NCBI GenBank assembly: GCA_035493475.1
Contig: DATJIF010000155.1
Span: forward strand, 62,001 to 126,000
Direction of reading: 5' to 3'
From: Actinospica sp035493475
GTDB taxonomy: Bacteria > Actinomycetota > Actinomycetes > Streptomycetales > Catenulisporaceae
Length of the DNA stretch: 64,000 nucleotides
Position numbers and translations under genes: made by a program. This document shows positions 43,051 to 51,334 of the stretch, piece after piece. Under the pieces are notes generated by a model. That model searched no databases. It saw nothing but the letters and a program-made list of their open reading frames with translations, and was not told the origin of the DNA. Position 1 is the stretch's first letter; each line of letters starts with the position of its first letter.

Positions 43051-44426
43051 CGGGGGTTCCGCTCCGGCGCACCGAGCCGCGCGCCAAGGTCGAGGTCGTT
43101 GATCAGGACGGCTTGGCCGGTCGCGAGCGACCGGTTCCCCGCCGCGCCGACCGCCACCGCGGCGAGTCCGGCGCCGTAGCCCGCCGCGCGGCCGAGCGGA
43201 TCATCGTCGCCGCCCTCGAAGACCGCGGAGAACAGCAGGGCGTCGCCGCCGCCGTGGCCGCCGTCCCCACCGTCGATCGGCACCCCGACCGAGTGTTCCC
43301 AGTGCCGTTGCAGCAGCAGCCGTTCGCCTTCCGGCCGGGCGTCGTCGCCGGATGCGGTGTGGGCTTCGACGCTCGGATCGACGGAGATCGTGCCGTCGGC
43401 GCGGCGAATGACCGCCCCGCGCTCGACCACCTGCAGTTCTGCGCGGCCCAGTGTGCCGTTGACGCCCACGGTGTAGCCCTCCCACGGGCTGTGCGCGTTG
43501 AGCGAGTAGCTCATCGAGGTTCCGCGCGCGTAGTCGACCACGAGTGAGAGGTTGTCCTCGATCGTGATTCCCTCGCCGAAGACGTCGCGGTCGCGGATGT
43601 AGCCGTCGTGCGCCTCGGCTTCGAGGTACAGGCCGCGCAGCCGCTCGTCGCCGCCGAGGTCGAGCAGGAACGGATCCTGCGTCGGGTCGCCGTCGCGCGG
43701 TTCCGGCCGGGGCGGCAGTCCGCGGCGTGCGGCGTTCTCGGCGCCGTAGAAGCGCAGGCCGCCCGAGGCGAACACCCGGGTGGGCACGTCGTCGAGCCAC
43801 CAGTTGACGAGGTCGAAGTGGTGCGAGGACTTGTGCACGAGCAGGCCGCCCGAGTTCGCCTTCTCCCGGTGCCAGCGGCGGAAGTAGTCGGCACCGTGGC
43901 GGGTGTCCAGCAGCCATTCGAAGTGGACTGAGGTGACCTCGCCGATCGCGCCCGAGGCGATGAGCTGCTTGAGCGCCGCGTTCCGGGGGGAGTAGCGGTA
44001 GTTGAACGTCAGCACGAGGTCGCGTCCGGTCCGCTCGATCGCGCGCAGGATCGTCCGGCAGCCTTCCGGGTCGATGGTGAGCGGCTTCTCGACGACGACG
44101 TCCGCGCCGGCGTCCATGATGCGCGAGATGAACTCGGCGTGCGTGTAGTCGGGCGTGGTCACGATGACGCGCTGGATGCCGAGCTCCGCGATCTTCGCTT
44201 CGAGCTCCGCGGGGTCGTACGCCGGCGGGCGCGTACCGCCGGTCGCCTCGAGGGCCAGGCGGTCCAGGTGGAACGCGATGCGCACCGGATTGGTGTCGAA
44301 CACCGCGGCGAGCTCCGCCACGTCGGCATGCGGGCCGGTGATCGCCGTCAGATAGGTCTCCGCGCGGGCCCCGGCGCCGATGAGGGCGTAGCGGGTGCGC
44401 GGGGCGGGGGAGGGAGGCAGGGGCAC
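43047..44426 (-). CDS. Gfo/Idh/MocA-family oxidoreductase
   Basis: This 459-residue protein has an N-terminal Rossmann domain (YALIGAGARAETYL) and the family motif VVVEKPLT with the conserved Lys. The C-terminal domain has the catalytic-type His in LLVHKSSHHFDLVNWWL. Such enzymes oxidise or reduce sugars, including in steps that assist glycosidases. The start is GTG at 44426. The operator at 44486-44503 lies 60 bp upstream, so it is very likely LacI-controlled. It is translationally coupled to the GH36-like gene. Confidence 0.88.
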   Translation of the reverse strand: MPLPPSPAPRTRYALIGAGARAETYLTAITGPHADVAELAAVFDTNPVRIAFHLDRLALEATGGTRPPAYDPAELEAKIAELGIQRVIVTTPDYTHAEFISRIMDAGADVVVEKPLTIDPEGCRTILRAIERTGRDLVLTFNYRYSPRNAALKQLIASGAIGEVTSVHFEWLLDTRHGADYFRRWHREKANSGGLLVHKSSHHFDLVNWWLDDVPTRVFASGGLRFYGAENAARRGLPPRPEPRDGDPTQDPFLLDLGGDERLRGLYLEAEAHDGYIRDRDVFGEGITIEDNLSLVVDYARGTSMSYSLNAHSPWEGYTVGVNGTLGRAELQVVERGAVIRRADGTISVDPSVEAHTASGDDARPEGERLLLQRHWEHSVGVPIDGGDGGHGGGDALLFSAVFEGGDDDPLGRAAGYGAGLAAVAVGAAGNRSLATGQAVLINDLDLGARLGAPERNPR

Positions 44427-44485
44427 GGTCGGTCATCCTCGTCCGGGTCACGGCGCGGCGGACCGCCGCGCCGTGGCTCAGTCTA

Positions 44486-44503
44486 TGGGAAACCGGTTTT
44501 CCA
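44486..44503. promoter_or_regulatory. LacI-type operator, site 2 of 4 (best match)
   Basis: TGGGAAACCGGTTTTCCA is an 18-bp palindrome with only one mismatched pair. It lies between the 3' end of the LacI gene and the oxidoreductase start. The CCGG-centred shape is common for LacI-family repressors of sugar loci. Related sites occur at 37849, 47704 and 48745. Confidence 0.75.
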
Positions 44504-44531
44504 GTACATAGCCGCGCCCGCGGCGGGCCGC

Positions 44532-45608
44532 TCAGACCACGGGGAGGAAGTCGCCGGCGTCCCCGCTCAGGTCGGCCTCGGCGAATCCGGGCAGCGGGCC
44601 GAGCGTGGTGTAGCCCGGCACCAGCGTCCCGGGGAGGTAGCGCACGCCGCCCTCCGGCGCGCTGTCCGCCCCCTGCATCGCCAGCAGCTGCTCCGCCGCG
44701 GTGGCGCCGAGGTCGGCCAGCTCGGGGTCGATGGTGGTGAGGAAGGGCGCCGATCCCATGATCAGCCTGCTCAGGTGGTCGTAGCCGACCAGCGCCACGT
44801 CGTCGGGGATCCGTGCTCCGGCGCGGCTGAGCGTCTTGTAGGCGCCGAACGCGATCTGGTCGTTGCCGCAGAAGATCGCGTCCACCTCCTCGAGCCGGGG
44901 CAGCAGCCGCTCGGCGGCGCGCCGGCCCCAGTCCTGGGTCCAGTCGCCGACCAGCGGCGAGCCGAGGGCCAGCTGCAGGCCCGCGGCGTCGAGCGCGTCC
45001 TGCAGGCCGGCGGCCCGCGAGATCCCGGCCGCGTCGCCGCCCGAGGTGATGTGCGCGATGCGGCGCCGGCCGAGGCCGATGAGGTGCTCCCCGGCCGTCC
45101 GCCCGGCCCCGCGCCCGTCCGGGAGCAGCGAGACGTCCGCGTCGACGTCGCTCTGGCAGAACGCGTAGACCACCGGGCAGTCCAGCTGGTTCGAGATCGA
45201 CGGGAAGGCGGACGCGGTGCCGTCGCCGATGACGACGACGCCGTCCGCGTGCCGCGCGCGCAGCTTGTCCACGATCTCCAGCAGCGCGGTCACCCCGCCG
45301 CTGGCGTCGTAGCTCAGCGCGGCCATGTCGTGCGCCCCGAGCGTGGTCGTGACGCCGCTGATCACCGGCAGGGTGAAGACCCGGTCGGGTTTGTGGACGA
45401 TGACGCCTATCGTCAGGCTGAGGCCGCGCGCGAAGGAGCGGGCGAGGGCGTTCGGCCGGAAGTTCAGCCGCCGCGCGGTCTCCAGGATCCGCTGGCGGGT
45501 CTCCGGGGCGGCCCGCCCGCCGCCGTTCAGGACCTTGGACGCGGTCGAGTTCGAGACCCCCGCGAGCTTGGCCACGTCGCTGAGTGTCACGCGCTTGTCA
45601 GAACCCAT
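44532..45608 (-). CDS. LacI-family transcriptional regulator
   Basis: This 358-residue regulator has an N-terminal HTH (VTLSDVAKLAGVSNSTASKVLNG, residues about 7-29) and a periplasmic-binding-protein-like sensor domain (DGVVVIGDG, IFCGNDQIAFG, DVALVGYDH). It is in the middle of the sugar-acid locus and is the obvious candidate to bind the four CCGG-type palindromes. The start is ATG at 45608. It is downstream of the enolase-superfamily gene on the same strand. Confidence 0.94.
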   Translation of the reverse strand: MGSDKRVTLSDVAKLAGVSNSTASKVLNGGGRAAPETRQRILETARRLNFRPNALARSFARGLSLTIGVIVHKPDRVFTLPVISGVTTTLGAHDMAALSYDASGGVTALLEIVDKLRARHADGVVVIGDGTASAFPSISNQLDCPVVYAFCQSDVDADVSLLPDGRGAGRTAGEHLIGLGRRRIAHITSGGDAAGISRAAGLQDALDAAGLQLALGSPLVGDWTQDWGRRAAERLLPRLEEVDAIFCGNDQIAFGAYKTLSRAGARIPDDVALVGYDHLSRLIMGSAPFLTTIDPELADLGATAAEQLLAMQGADSAPEGGVRYLPGTLVPGYTTLGPLPGFAEADLSGDAGDFLPVV

Positions 45609-45657
45609 GGTTCACCGCTTTCCCTCGTCCATGCTCCCCATGGTACTCAGGTGTGCG

Positions 45658-46797
45658 TCACCAGTTGGTATAGGAACCGTCCGTCCGCCGCAGATGAGGC
45701 GGCTCGAACCAGTCGGCGGTGGCGAACTCCGCCAGCAGCGACTCGTCGACGTCGATCCCGAGGCCGGGCGCCGTGGGGACAGGGTAACCGGTCCCGGCGA
45801 GCCGAGGCCGGTCGACGAAGAGCGGGCTCTCGAACTGCGCCGGGTCCTCACCGGGCGTCTCGCGGCATTCGAGCCAGGAGAAGTTCGGGACGGCCGCGGC
45901 CAGGTGGATGGTCGCGGCCGTGCATACGGGGCCGAGCGGGTTGTGCGGCATCAGATCGACGTAATGCGCCTCGCTCCACCCGGCGACCTTCATCGCCTCG
46001 GTGAACCCGCCGACGTTGCACACGTCGATCCGCGCGAACTGGGTCAGTCCCTGTTCGAGGTAGGGCAGGAACTGCCACTTGGAGGCGAACTCCTCGCCGA
46101 TCGCGAACGGGATGGTGCACATGCCGCGCAGCACGCGGTACGCGTCGGGCGTCTCGTCGCGGATCGGCTCCTCGAGGAAGTCGAGCGTCCCGTCCGGAAG
46201 GCGGCGACTGAACGCGGCGGCCTCCGCGACGCTGAGCCGGTGGTGGTAGTCGATTCCGAGCACCACGCCCGTGCCCAGCGCCTCGCGGGCCTCCACGAGC
46301 CAGTCCACGGTCGCCGGAATCGACTGCCAGGGCTCGAAGACGCCCGGCGCGGTCGCGCCGTTGCGCCGTTCGAGCCGGATGCAGTCCCAGCCGGACGCCT
46401 TCAGGTGGAGAGCGGCGTCGAGCGTGTGAGCGGTGGCGAAGGTTGGAACGGTCGTCCGGTGCCGACCGCCGAGCAACTGGTACACGGGGACGCCGAGCGC
46501 CTTGCCGACGATGTCGTAGAGCGCGATGTCGATGGCCGAGATCGCCGCGGTCAGGACCCGTCCACCCTCGAAGTACTGGCTCCGGTACATCTCCTGCCAG
46601 AGCGCGCCCGGGTTCATCGGGTCGCGGCCGAGCAGGAACGACGTGAAGTGCTCGACCGCGCCGATGACCGCGAGCTCCCGCCCGGACAGCCCCGACTCGC
46701 CCCAGCCGACGAGCCCGTCGTCGGTGCGGACCCGCACAAGGAGCAGCGGCCTGCTGCCGACGCGCACGGGGTGGCAGGTGATCGATGAGATCTTCAT
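45658..46797 (-). CDS. Enolase-superfamily sugar-acid dehydratase (galactonate dehydratase-like)
   Basis: This is a 379-residue mandelate racemase/muconate lactonising enzyme-type protein. Metal ligands are visible as Asp in GIDYHHRLS, Glu in FLEEPI and Glu in IGEEFAS. The DxH pattern near the first ligand and the MPHNPLGP histidine segment match D-galactonate dehydratase-like enzymes. It should dehydrate an aldonic acid to a 2-keto-3-deoxy acid, the substrate for the kinase at 49703. ATG at 46797 overlaps the stop of the upstream SDR gene by 4 nt. Confidence 0.88.
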   Translation of the reverse strand: MKISSITCHPVRVGSRPLLLVRVRTDDGLVGWGESGLSGRELAVIGAVEHFTSFLLGRDPMNPGALWQEMYRSQYFEGGRVLTAAISAIDIALYDIVGKALGVPVYQLLGGRHRTTVPTFATAHTLDAALHLKASGWDCIRLERRNGATAPGVFEPWQSIPATVDWLVEAREALGTGVVLGIDYHHRLSVAEAAAFSRRLPDGTLDFLEEPIRDETPDAYRVLRGMCTIPFAIGEEFASKWQFLPYLEQGLTQFARIDVCNVGGFTEAMKVAGWSEAHYVDLMPHNPLGPVCTAATIHLAAAVPNFSWLECRETPGEDPAQFESPLFVDRPRLAGTGYPVPTAPGLGIDVDESLLAEFATADWFEPPHLRRTDGSYTNW

Positions 46798-47684
46798 GCC
46801 GGGAGCCTTCCGTCCTCGACGACGAGCGATCGTTCCGGCAGTTCGAGGGCGAACTCGGGGCGGAACCCCAGCAGTTCGCGGGAGCGGGAGGTGTCGACCA
46901 GGGCGCCGCGCCCGGGGACGGCTCGGCGAAGCGGCACGTCGGGGGCGAACGCCGCCAGCAGTTCCGCGGTCGGGTACGGCAGGAGCGTGTCCTCGGCGGC
47001 GACGCCGACGACGTTGGAGCCGGCCAGTTCCGCGCGCAATGCGCACCGCACCGCGCGGGCGGCGTCGTGCGTCTCCAGGTACGCCCAGCCGACGGTGAGC
47101 CCGTGGACCGGAGCCTCCGTCTGGACCGCGCTCTCGCGCCGGATCGTCTCGGCGCTGTTGACCCAGGGGAACCGCAGCGCGACGCCGGACATGTCCCAGT
47201 GGCTGCACGCCATGCCGAGCGTGAGCTCGTCGGAGATCTTCGAGAGCGAATACCAGTCGTCGATGTGGACCGGGAGGTCCTCGTCGAGCGGGAAGTAGTC
47301 CGGCCGCAGTTCGAGGTGGTGTAGCGGGACTCCGTAGGCGTTGATGCTGCTGGCGATGACCGCGCGCCGCACGCCGGCCATCCCCGCCTGGGAGAGCACG
47401 TTGAAGGTCGAGGACACGTTGGTCCGGTAGACCTCCAGCGGGGCGGCGTGGTCCCGGTGGATGATCGCGGCGAGGTGGACGACCGCGTCGCACCCGGCGA
47501 CGGCGTCCGCGACCGCGTCGGGGTCCGCCGCGTCGGCGGCGACCTGCCTGCCGACGCCGGGCAGCGGTTCGGGGAAGTCCAGGGAGAGCGCGACCACCTC
47601 GACGCCGTCGTTCACGAGCAGTCGGCTGACGGCGCGGCCGATGCGTCCTGCGGCGCCGGTGACCAGAACGCGATGGGGGGAAAT
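46794..47684 (-). CDS. NAD-dependent epimerase/dehydratase-family protein, probable sugar dehydrogenase, with AUU start
   Basis: This 296-residue extended SDR has the nucleotide motif VTGAAGRIG close to its start and the active site S-S-I-N with Y-S-L-S-K. It most resembles uronate-dehydrogenase-like SDRs, which oxidise sugars at C1 to lactones; a dehydratase directly downstream fits that. No ATG, GTG or TTG is suitably placed in frame. GGAGGT (47691-47696 region) lies 6 nt before an ATT codon at 47682-47684, so translation probably begins with AUU. A LacI-type operator lies immediately upstream of the ribosome site. A sequence error is the alternative. Confidence 0.8.
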   Translation of the reverse strand: MSPHRVLVTGAAGRIGRAVSRLLVNDGVEVVALSLDFPEPLPGVGRQVAADAADPDAVADAVAGCDAVVHLAAIIHRDHAAPLEVYRTNVSSTFNVLSQAGMAGVRRAVIASSINAYGVPLHHLELRPDYFPLDEDLPVHIDDWYSLSKISDELTLGMACSHWDMSGVALRFPWVNSAETIRRESAVQTEAPVHGLTVGWAYLETHDAARAVRCALRAELAGSNVVGVAAEDTLLPYPTAELLAAFAPDVPLRRAVPGRGALVDTSRSRELLGFRPEFALELPERSLVVEDGRLPA

Positions 47685-47703
47685 GACGCTACCTCCAATA
47701 CGG

Positions 47704-47721
47704 CGAGAAATCGGTTTCTCA
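47704..47721. promoter_or_regulatory. LacI-type operator, site 3 of 4
   Basis: The core GAGAAATCGGTTTCTC (47705-47720) is a palindrome with one mismatched pair. It sits between the esterase stop and the ribosome site of the SDR gene, so it can control an internal promoter or block read-through. Confidence 0.65.
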
Positions 47722-47725
47722 TGAA

Positions 47726-48706
47726 TCAGCGGGTATTGCCCAGCACCCGTTCGACGAACGCCGCGTGCGCGGGCCACCGCTCGGGCCCGCCGCCCTCGTG
47801 GCCGTTGTAGGGGTAGACGTCGATGCTCTTGGCGCCGCCGTAGCGGTTGAAGGCGCCGAACACCGTCGACGGCGGGCAGACGATGTCGAGCAGCCCCACC
47901 GAGAACAGCGCCGGGGCGGTCGCCCGGGTCGCCAGGTTCGCGCCGTCCAGGTAGCTGAGCGTGGTCTGGACGGCCTGCTCCATGCCGCGCTGGACGGCGA
48001 GGTAGCGCGCGATCTCGCCGTATCCGGGGTCGCGGTCGGTCAGCTGCACGGCGCGCGGGAAGTCGCACAGGAACGGCACGTCGATCAGGGCGGCGGCGAT
48101 CCCGGCGTGCAGGCCGGCGACGGCGAGGCCGATCCCGCCGCCCTGGCTGGTGCCGCAGGCGACGATCTGGTCCGCGCGCACGCCGGGCAGGGCGGCGACC
48201 GCGTCCACGCAGCGCACCGCGTCGGTGAAGACCCGCCGGTAGTACGAGTTCTCGGCGCTCTCCACGCCGCGGGTCACGAAGCCGGTCACGCTCGGGCCGG
48301 TCCCGTGCGGGTCGGCGGTCGTCCGGCCGGCGGCCCAAGGCGAACCCTGCCCGCGAGTGTCCATCACGACGTACGCGTATCCGCTGTTCGCCCAGGTCAG
48401 CCGCTCGTGCGCGAAGCCGCGCCCGCCGCCGTACCCGACGAACTCCACGACCGTCGGCAGGGGCTCCGCCACGCCCGCGGGCCGCAGGTACCAGGCGAGG
48501 ACCTGGTCCCCGGCGAAACCGGGGAAGGCCAGTTCGCGCACCTCGACCGCGGACAGCGCCGTCGCGACCTGCGTGACCTCGGGATCCCTCCGCACCGCGC
48601 GCGCCTCGTCGATCGTGCGCGTCCAGAAGGCGTCGAAGTCCGCGGGGATCTCCAGTTCCGGCGCGTAGCGGCGCAACTCGTCCAGCGGCATGTCGAACCG
48701 TGGCAT
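47726..48706 (-). CDS. Acetylxylan esterase / cephalosporin-C deacetylase family (AXE1)
   Basis: This 326-residue carbohydrate esterase of the AXE1 (CE7) type has the nucleophile elbow G-T-S-Q-G-G, Asp in GLLDIVCPPSTVF and His in YNGHEGG. There is no signal peptide, so it deacetylates imported oligosaccharides in the cytoplasm. The start is ATG at 48706; the frame begins MPRFDMPLDELRRY, the normal N-terminus of the family. It is first in the leftward operon esterase-SDR-dehydratase-LacI and has a LacI-type site 39 bp upstream. Confidence 0.92.
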   Translation of the reverse strand: MPRFDMPLDELRRYAPELEIPADFDAFWTRTIDEARAVRRDPEVTQVATALSAVEVRELAFPGFAGDQVLAWYLRPAGVAEPLPTVVEFVGYGGGRGFAHERLTWANSGYAYVVMDTRGQGSPWAAGRTTADPHGTGPSVTGFVTRGVESAENSYYRRVFTDAVRCVDAVAALPGVRADQIVACGTSQGGGIGLAVAGLHAGIAAALIDVPFLCDFPRAVQLTDRDPGYGEIARYLAVQRGMEQAVQTTLSYLDGANLATRATAPALFSVGLLDIVCPPSTVFGAFNRYGGAKSIDVYPYNGHEGGGPERWPAHAAFVERVLGNTR

Positions 48707-48744
48707 CCCGCAACCCCTTTCATCGTGGTTGCGGTGACGGTATC

Positions 48745-48762
48745 AGAAAAACCGGTTTCCCA
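48745..48762. promoter_or_regulatory. LacI-type operator, site 4 of 4
   Basis: AGAAAAACCGGTTTCCCA contains the perfect core AAACCGGTTT and matches site 2 at 14 of 18 positions. It is in the 86-bp gap between the divergent esterase and nucleoside-hydrolase-like genes, so one site can control both operons. Confidence 0.7.
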
Positions 48763-48792
48763 TCTCGGCTCCGGTCTGTCAGAATCGCCGAT

Positions 48793-49701
48793 ATGCAGAC
48801 AGCGATCCCCAGAGTGATCATCGACACCGACATCTTCTCCGACGTCGACGACGTCGGGGCGCTCGCCGTGGCGCACCACCACCAGAGCGCGGGACTGGCG
48901 CGGATCGAGGCGGTCACCGTCAACACCCCCAGCGTCTACGGGGTCACGGCGGCGCGCGCGGTCAACGAGTTCTTCGGCCGGCCCGAGATCCCGATCGGGC
49001 GCTTCGCCGCGACGGACGAGTCGCTCGCGGACCGGGAGTACGCGCGGTTGATCAGCCCGCTGGCATCGCGTTCGACGGACGACGGGGAGGCCGTCGCCGT
49101 GCTGCGCCGGGTGCTCGCGGCCGCGGACGACGCGTCGATCACGATCATCACCCTGGGGTTCATGGACAATCTCGCGGGACTCGTGGCGAGCGAGGCGGAC
49201 GAGTTCAGCCCGCTGCGGGGAAGGGATCTGGTCGCCCGGAAGGTCGCCGCCACCGTCCTGATGGCCGGGAAGTTTCCGAGCGGCAGGGAGTTCAACCTCG
49301 TGGGGAATCCGCAGGCGACCGGACGGTTCCTCGCCCAGTGGCCGACGCCCATGACCTTCCTCGGCTGGGAGGTCGGCAGCGACGTCGTCTCGGGCTCGCG
49401 GCTGGACGACCGCGAGGTCCCGCCGAACCCGGTCGCCATCGCGTACACCGCCTGGTGCGGCCGCGGCGTCGGCCGCAGCAGCTGGGATCTGCAGACCGTC
49501 GACCTCGCCATCCGCGGTGAGCTGGCCCCGTACCGGCTCAGCGAGCCGGGGGAGATGCTCTTCGACGTCGAGACGGGGGAGAACGGCTGGGTGAGCCGCG
49601 CGGACGGCCCGCACCGGCACGTCATCCGCACCGAGGCCCCCGACGTCATCGCGCGCGAACTCGACGTCTTCCTCGGCGGGCGGGCACCTGAGGCCGCGTG
49701 A
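48793..49701 (+). CDS. Nucleoside-hydrolase-like protein
   Basis: This 302-residue protein starts with the nucleoside hydrolase calcium motif as D-T-D-I-F-S-D-V-D-D. It carries related segments (LGFMDNLAGL, EFNLVGNPQAT) but lacks the standard active-site context later on. True members cleave N-glycosidic bonds of nucleosides. Here it heads the operon with a 2-keto-3-deoxy acid kinase and an aldolase, under a LacI-type site, so its substrate may be a different ribosyl-like or glycosyl compound. ATG at 48793 is used. Confidence 0.82.
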   Translation: MQTAIPRVIIDTDIFSDVDDVGALAVAHHHQSAGLARIEAVTVNTPSVYGVTAARAVNEFFGRPEIPIGRFAATDESLADREYARLISPLASRSTDDGEAVAVLRRVLAAADDASITIITLGFMDNLAGLVASEADEFSPLRGRDLVARKVAATVLMAGKFPSGREFNLVGNPQATGRFLAQWPTPMTFLGWEVGSDVVSGSRLDDREVPPNPVAIAYTAWCGRGVGRSSWDLQTVDLAIRGELAPYRLSEPGEMLFDVETGENGWVSRADGPHRHVIRTEAPDVIARELDVFLGGRAPEAA

Positions 49702-49702
49702 C

Positions 49703-50671
49703 ATGAACGACGACCTGGCGGACGTGGTGACCATGGGGGAGGCGATGCGGCTGCTCGTCGCCGAACCCGGTGCCGCCCTGCGCCGCGCTGCGTCGTTCAG
49801 CTCCGGCGTCGTGGGCGCGGAGACCAACGTGGCGGTCGGCCTGGCCCGGCTCGGAGTGTCAGTGCGCTGGTTCGGCCGGGTGGGCGACGATCCGGCCGGG
49901 CACGCGGTGCTCGCGAACCTGCGCGCGGAGAACGTGGACACATCGGCCGTCGAGCTCGACCCTGAGCGGCCGACCGGTCTGCTGATGCGAGAGAGCCATC
50001 CGGCGCGACCGATCGCGGTCCAGTACTACCGCACCGGATCGGCGGCATGCGGCTTGTCCGGCGACTACGTGCGCGCGCAGGACCTGGCCGGTGTACGGCT
50101 GGTCCACGTCAGCGGGATCACGCCCATGCTCTCGCCCTCCGCGCTCGACGCGACGAGAACCCTGTTCGATGCGGCGCGCACATCGGGAGCACTCGTATCC
50201 TTCGACCCGAACGTCCGGCTCAAGCTGGGTACGCCGGACGTATGGCGCGACACGGTGGATCCGCTGCTGCGGCGTGCGGACTGGATCTTCGCCGGCGAGG
50301 ACGAACTCGAACTGATCGCCGGTGCAGGGGCGGACGAGGCGACCACGACGCTCCTCGCCGGACCGGCCGCCGAGGTGATCGTCAAGCACGCGGACAAGTC
50401 CGCGACGGTCACCACCGCCGACGGCCGCTGGCGTCAGCCGCCGCTGGCCCGGACCGTCGTCGACACCGTGGGCGCGGGCGATGCTCTGGTCAGCGGCTAC
50501 CTGGCGGCCCGGCTGCGCGGGGATCGCCCCCCGCAGGCGCTGCGTTCCGGCGCGGTCAGCGCCGCGCTCGTCGTCGGCGCCGTCGTCGACACCGAGGGAC
50601 TGCCCGACGCCGTCGAACTCGCCCGGGCCACGGCGGTTTTCACCGGAAGCGGAACGGATGTGGATCGCTGA
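49703..50671 (+). CDS. kdgK: PfkB-family carbohydrate kinase, probable 2-keto-3-deoxygluconate kinase
   Basis: This 322-residue ribokinase-family enzyme has the N-terminal GEAMRLLVAEPG region, SFDPNVRLKLG and the C-terminal signature VDTVGAGDALVSGYLA with the catalytic Asp. Its neighbours are a sugar-acid dehydratase across the divergent promoter and a KDPG-type aldolase directly downstream. It therefore most likely phosphorylates 2-keto-3-deoxygluconate or its galactonate epimer. It starts 1 nt after the nucleoside-hydrolase-like stop, and its stop overlaps the aldolase start. Confidence 0.87.
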   Translation: MNDDLADVVTMGEAMRLLVAEPGAALRRAASFSSGVVGAETNVAVGLARLGVSVRWFGRVGDDPAGHAVLANLRAENVDTSAVELDPERPTGLLMRESHPARPIAVQYYRTGSAACGLSGDYVRAQDLAGVRLVHVSGITPMLSPSALDATRTLFDAARTSGALVSFDPNVRLKLGTPDVWRDTVDPLLRRADWIFAGEDELELIAGAGADEATTTLLAGPAAEVIVKHADKSATVTTADGRWRQPPLARTVVDTVGAGDALVSGYLAARLRGDRPPQALRSGAVSAALVVGAVVDTEGLPDAVELARATAVFTGSGTDVDR

Positions 50672-51288
50672 TGTACCGGCACGAGATCGTGCACGAAGTC
50701 CTGCGGCAGCGGATCGTCGGCATCGTCCGCACCCGCGACACGGCGAGCGCCGTCACCGCGGCCCGCACGATGCTCGACGCCGGAATGCGCGCGGTCGAGG
50801 TCACCTTGACGAACCCCGGAGCGTTGCCCGCCATCGAGGAACTGTGCGCCGCCTACCCGCACGCGACGATCGGCGCCGGAACAGTGCTCGACGAATCGGC
50901 GGCCGTCGCCGCACTGCGTTCGGGCGCGCGCTTCCTCGTCTCGCCGCACCTCGACGCGGGGGTGGTCCGGGCGGCGCACCGCTACGGCGCGGCCGCGCTG
51001 CCCGGCGCCGGATCCGCGACCGAGATCGTCGCGGCGCTCTCCGACGGCGCGGACGCGGTTAAGCTCTTCCCGGCGTCGTCGTTCGCCCCCCGGTGGATCT
51101 CCGACGTGCGGGCCGCGATCCCGCAGGCACCGATCGTGCCGACCGGCGGAGTGCGTCCCGAGGACGTGCCGGCGTGGGTGCGGGCCGGGGCGGCGGCCTG
51201 CGGCGTCGGAGCGGCGCTCACCGCGGGACCGGCCGACGAGGCTGCCCTCCGTATCAGGGCACTGCTCACCGAGATCGGCCGCGACTGA
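50671..51288 (+). CDS. eda: 2-dehydro-3-deoxy-phosphogluconate (KDPG-type) aldolase
   Basis: This 205-residue class I aldolase has the catalytic Glu in VEVTLTNPGA and the Schiff-base Lys in DAVKLFPAS. GTVLDESAAV, PTGGV and the phosphate-binding loop are also present. It should split KDPG or KDPGal to pyruvate and glyceraldehyde 3-phosphate. ATG at 50671 overlaps the kinase stop (TGATG). It completes the catabolic route of the locus. Confidence 0.92.
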   Translation: MYRHEIVHEVLRQRIVGIVRTRDTASAVTAARTMLDAGMRAVEVTLTNPGALPAIEELCAAYPHATIGAGTVLDESAAVAALRSGARFLVSPHLDAGVVRAAHRYGAAALPGAGSATEIVAALSDGADAVKLFPASSFAPRWISDVRAAIPQAPIVPTGGVRPEDVPAWVRAGAAACGVGAALTAGPADEAALRIRALLTEIGRD

Positions 51289-51334
51289 CCGCGGCGAAGT
51301 CTTCAGTACACCGAACCGAACAGGAGCGCACGCA

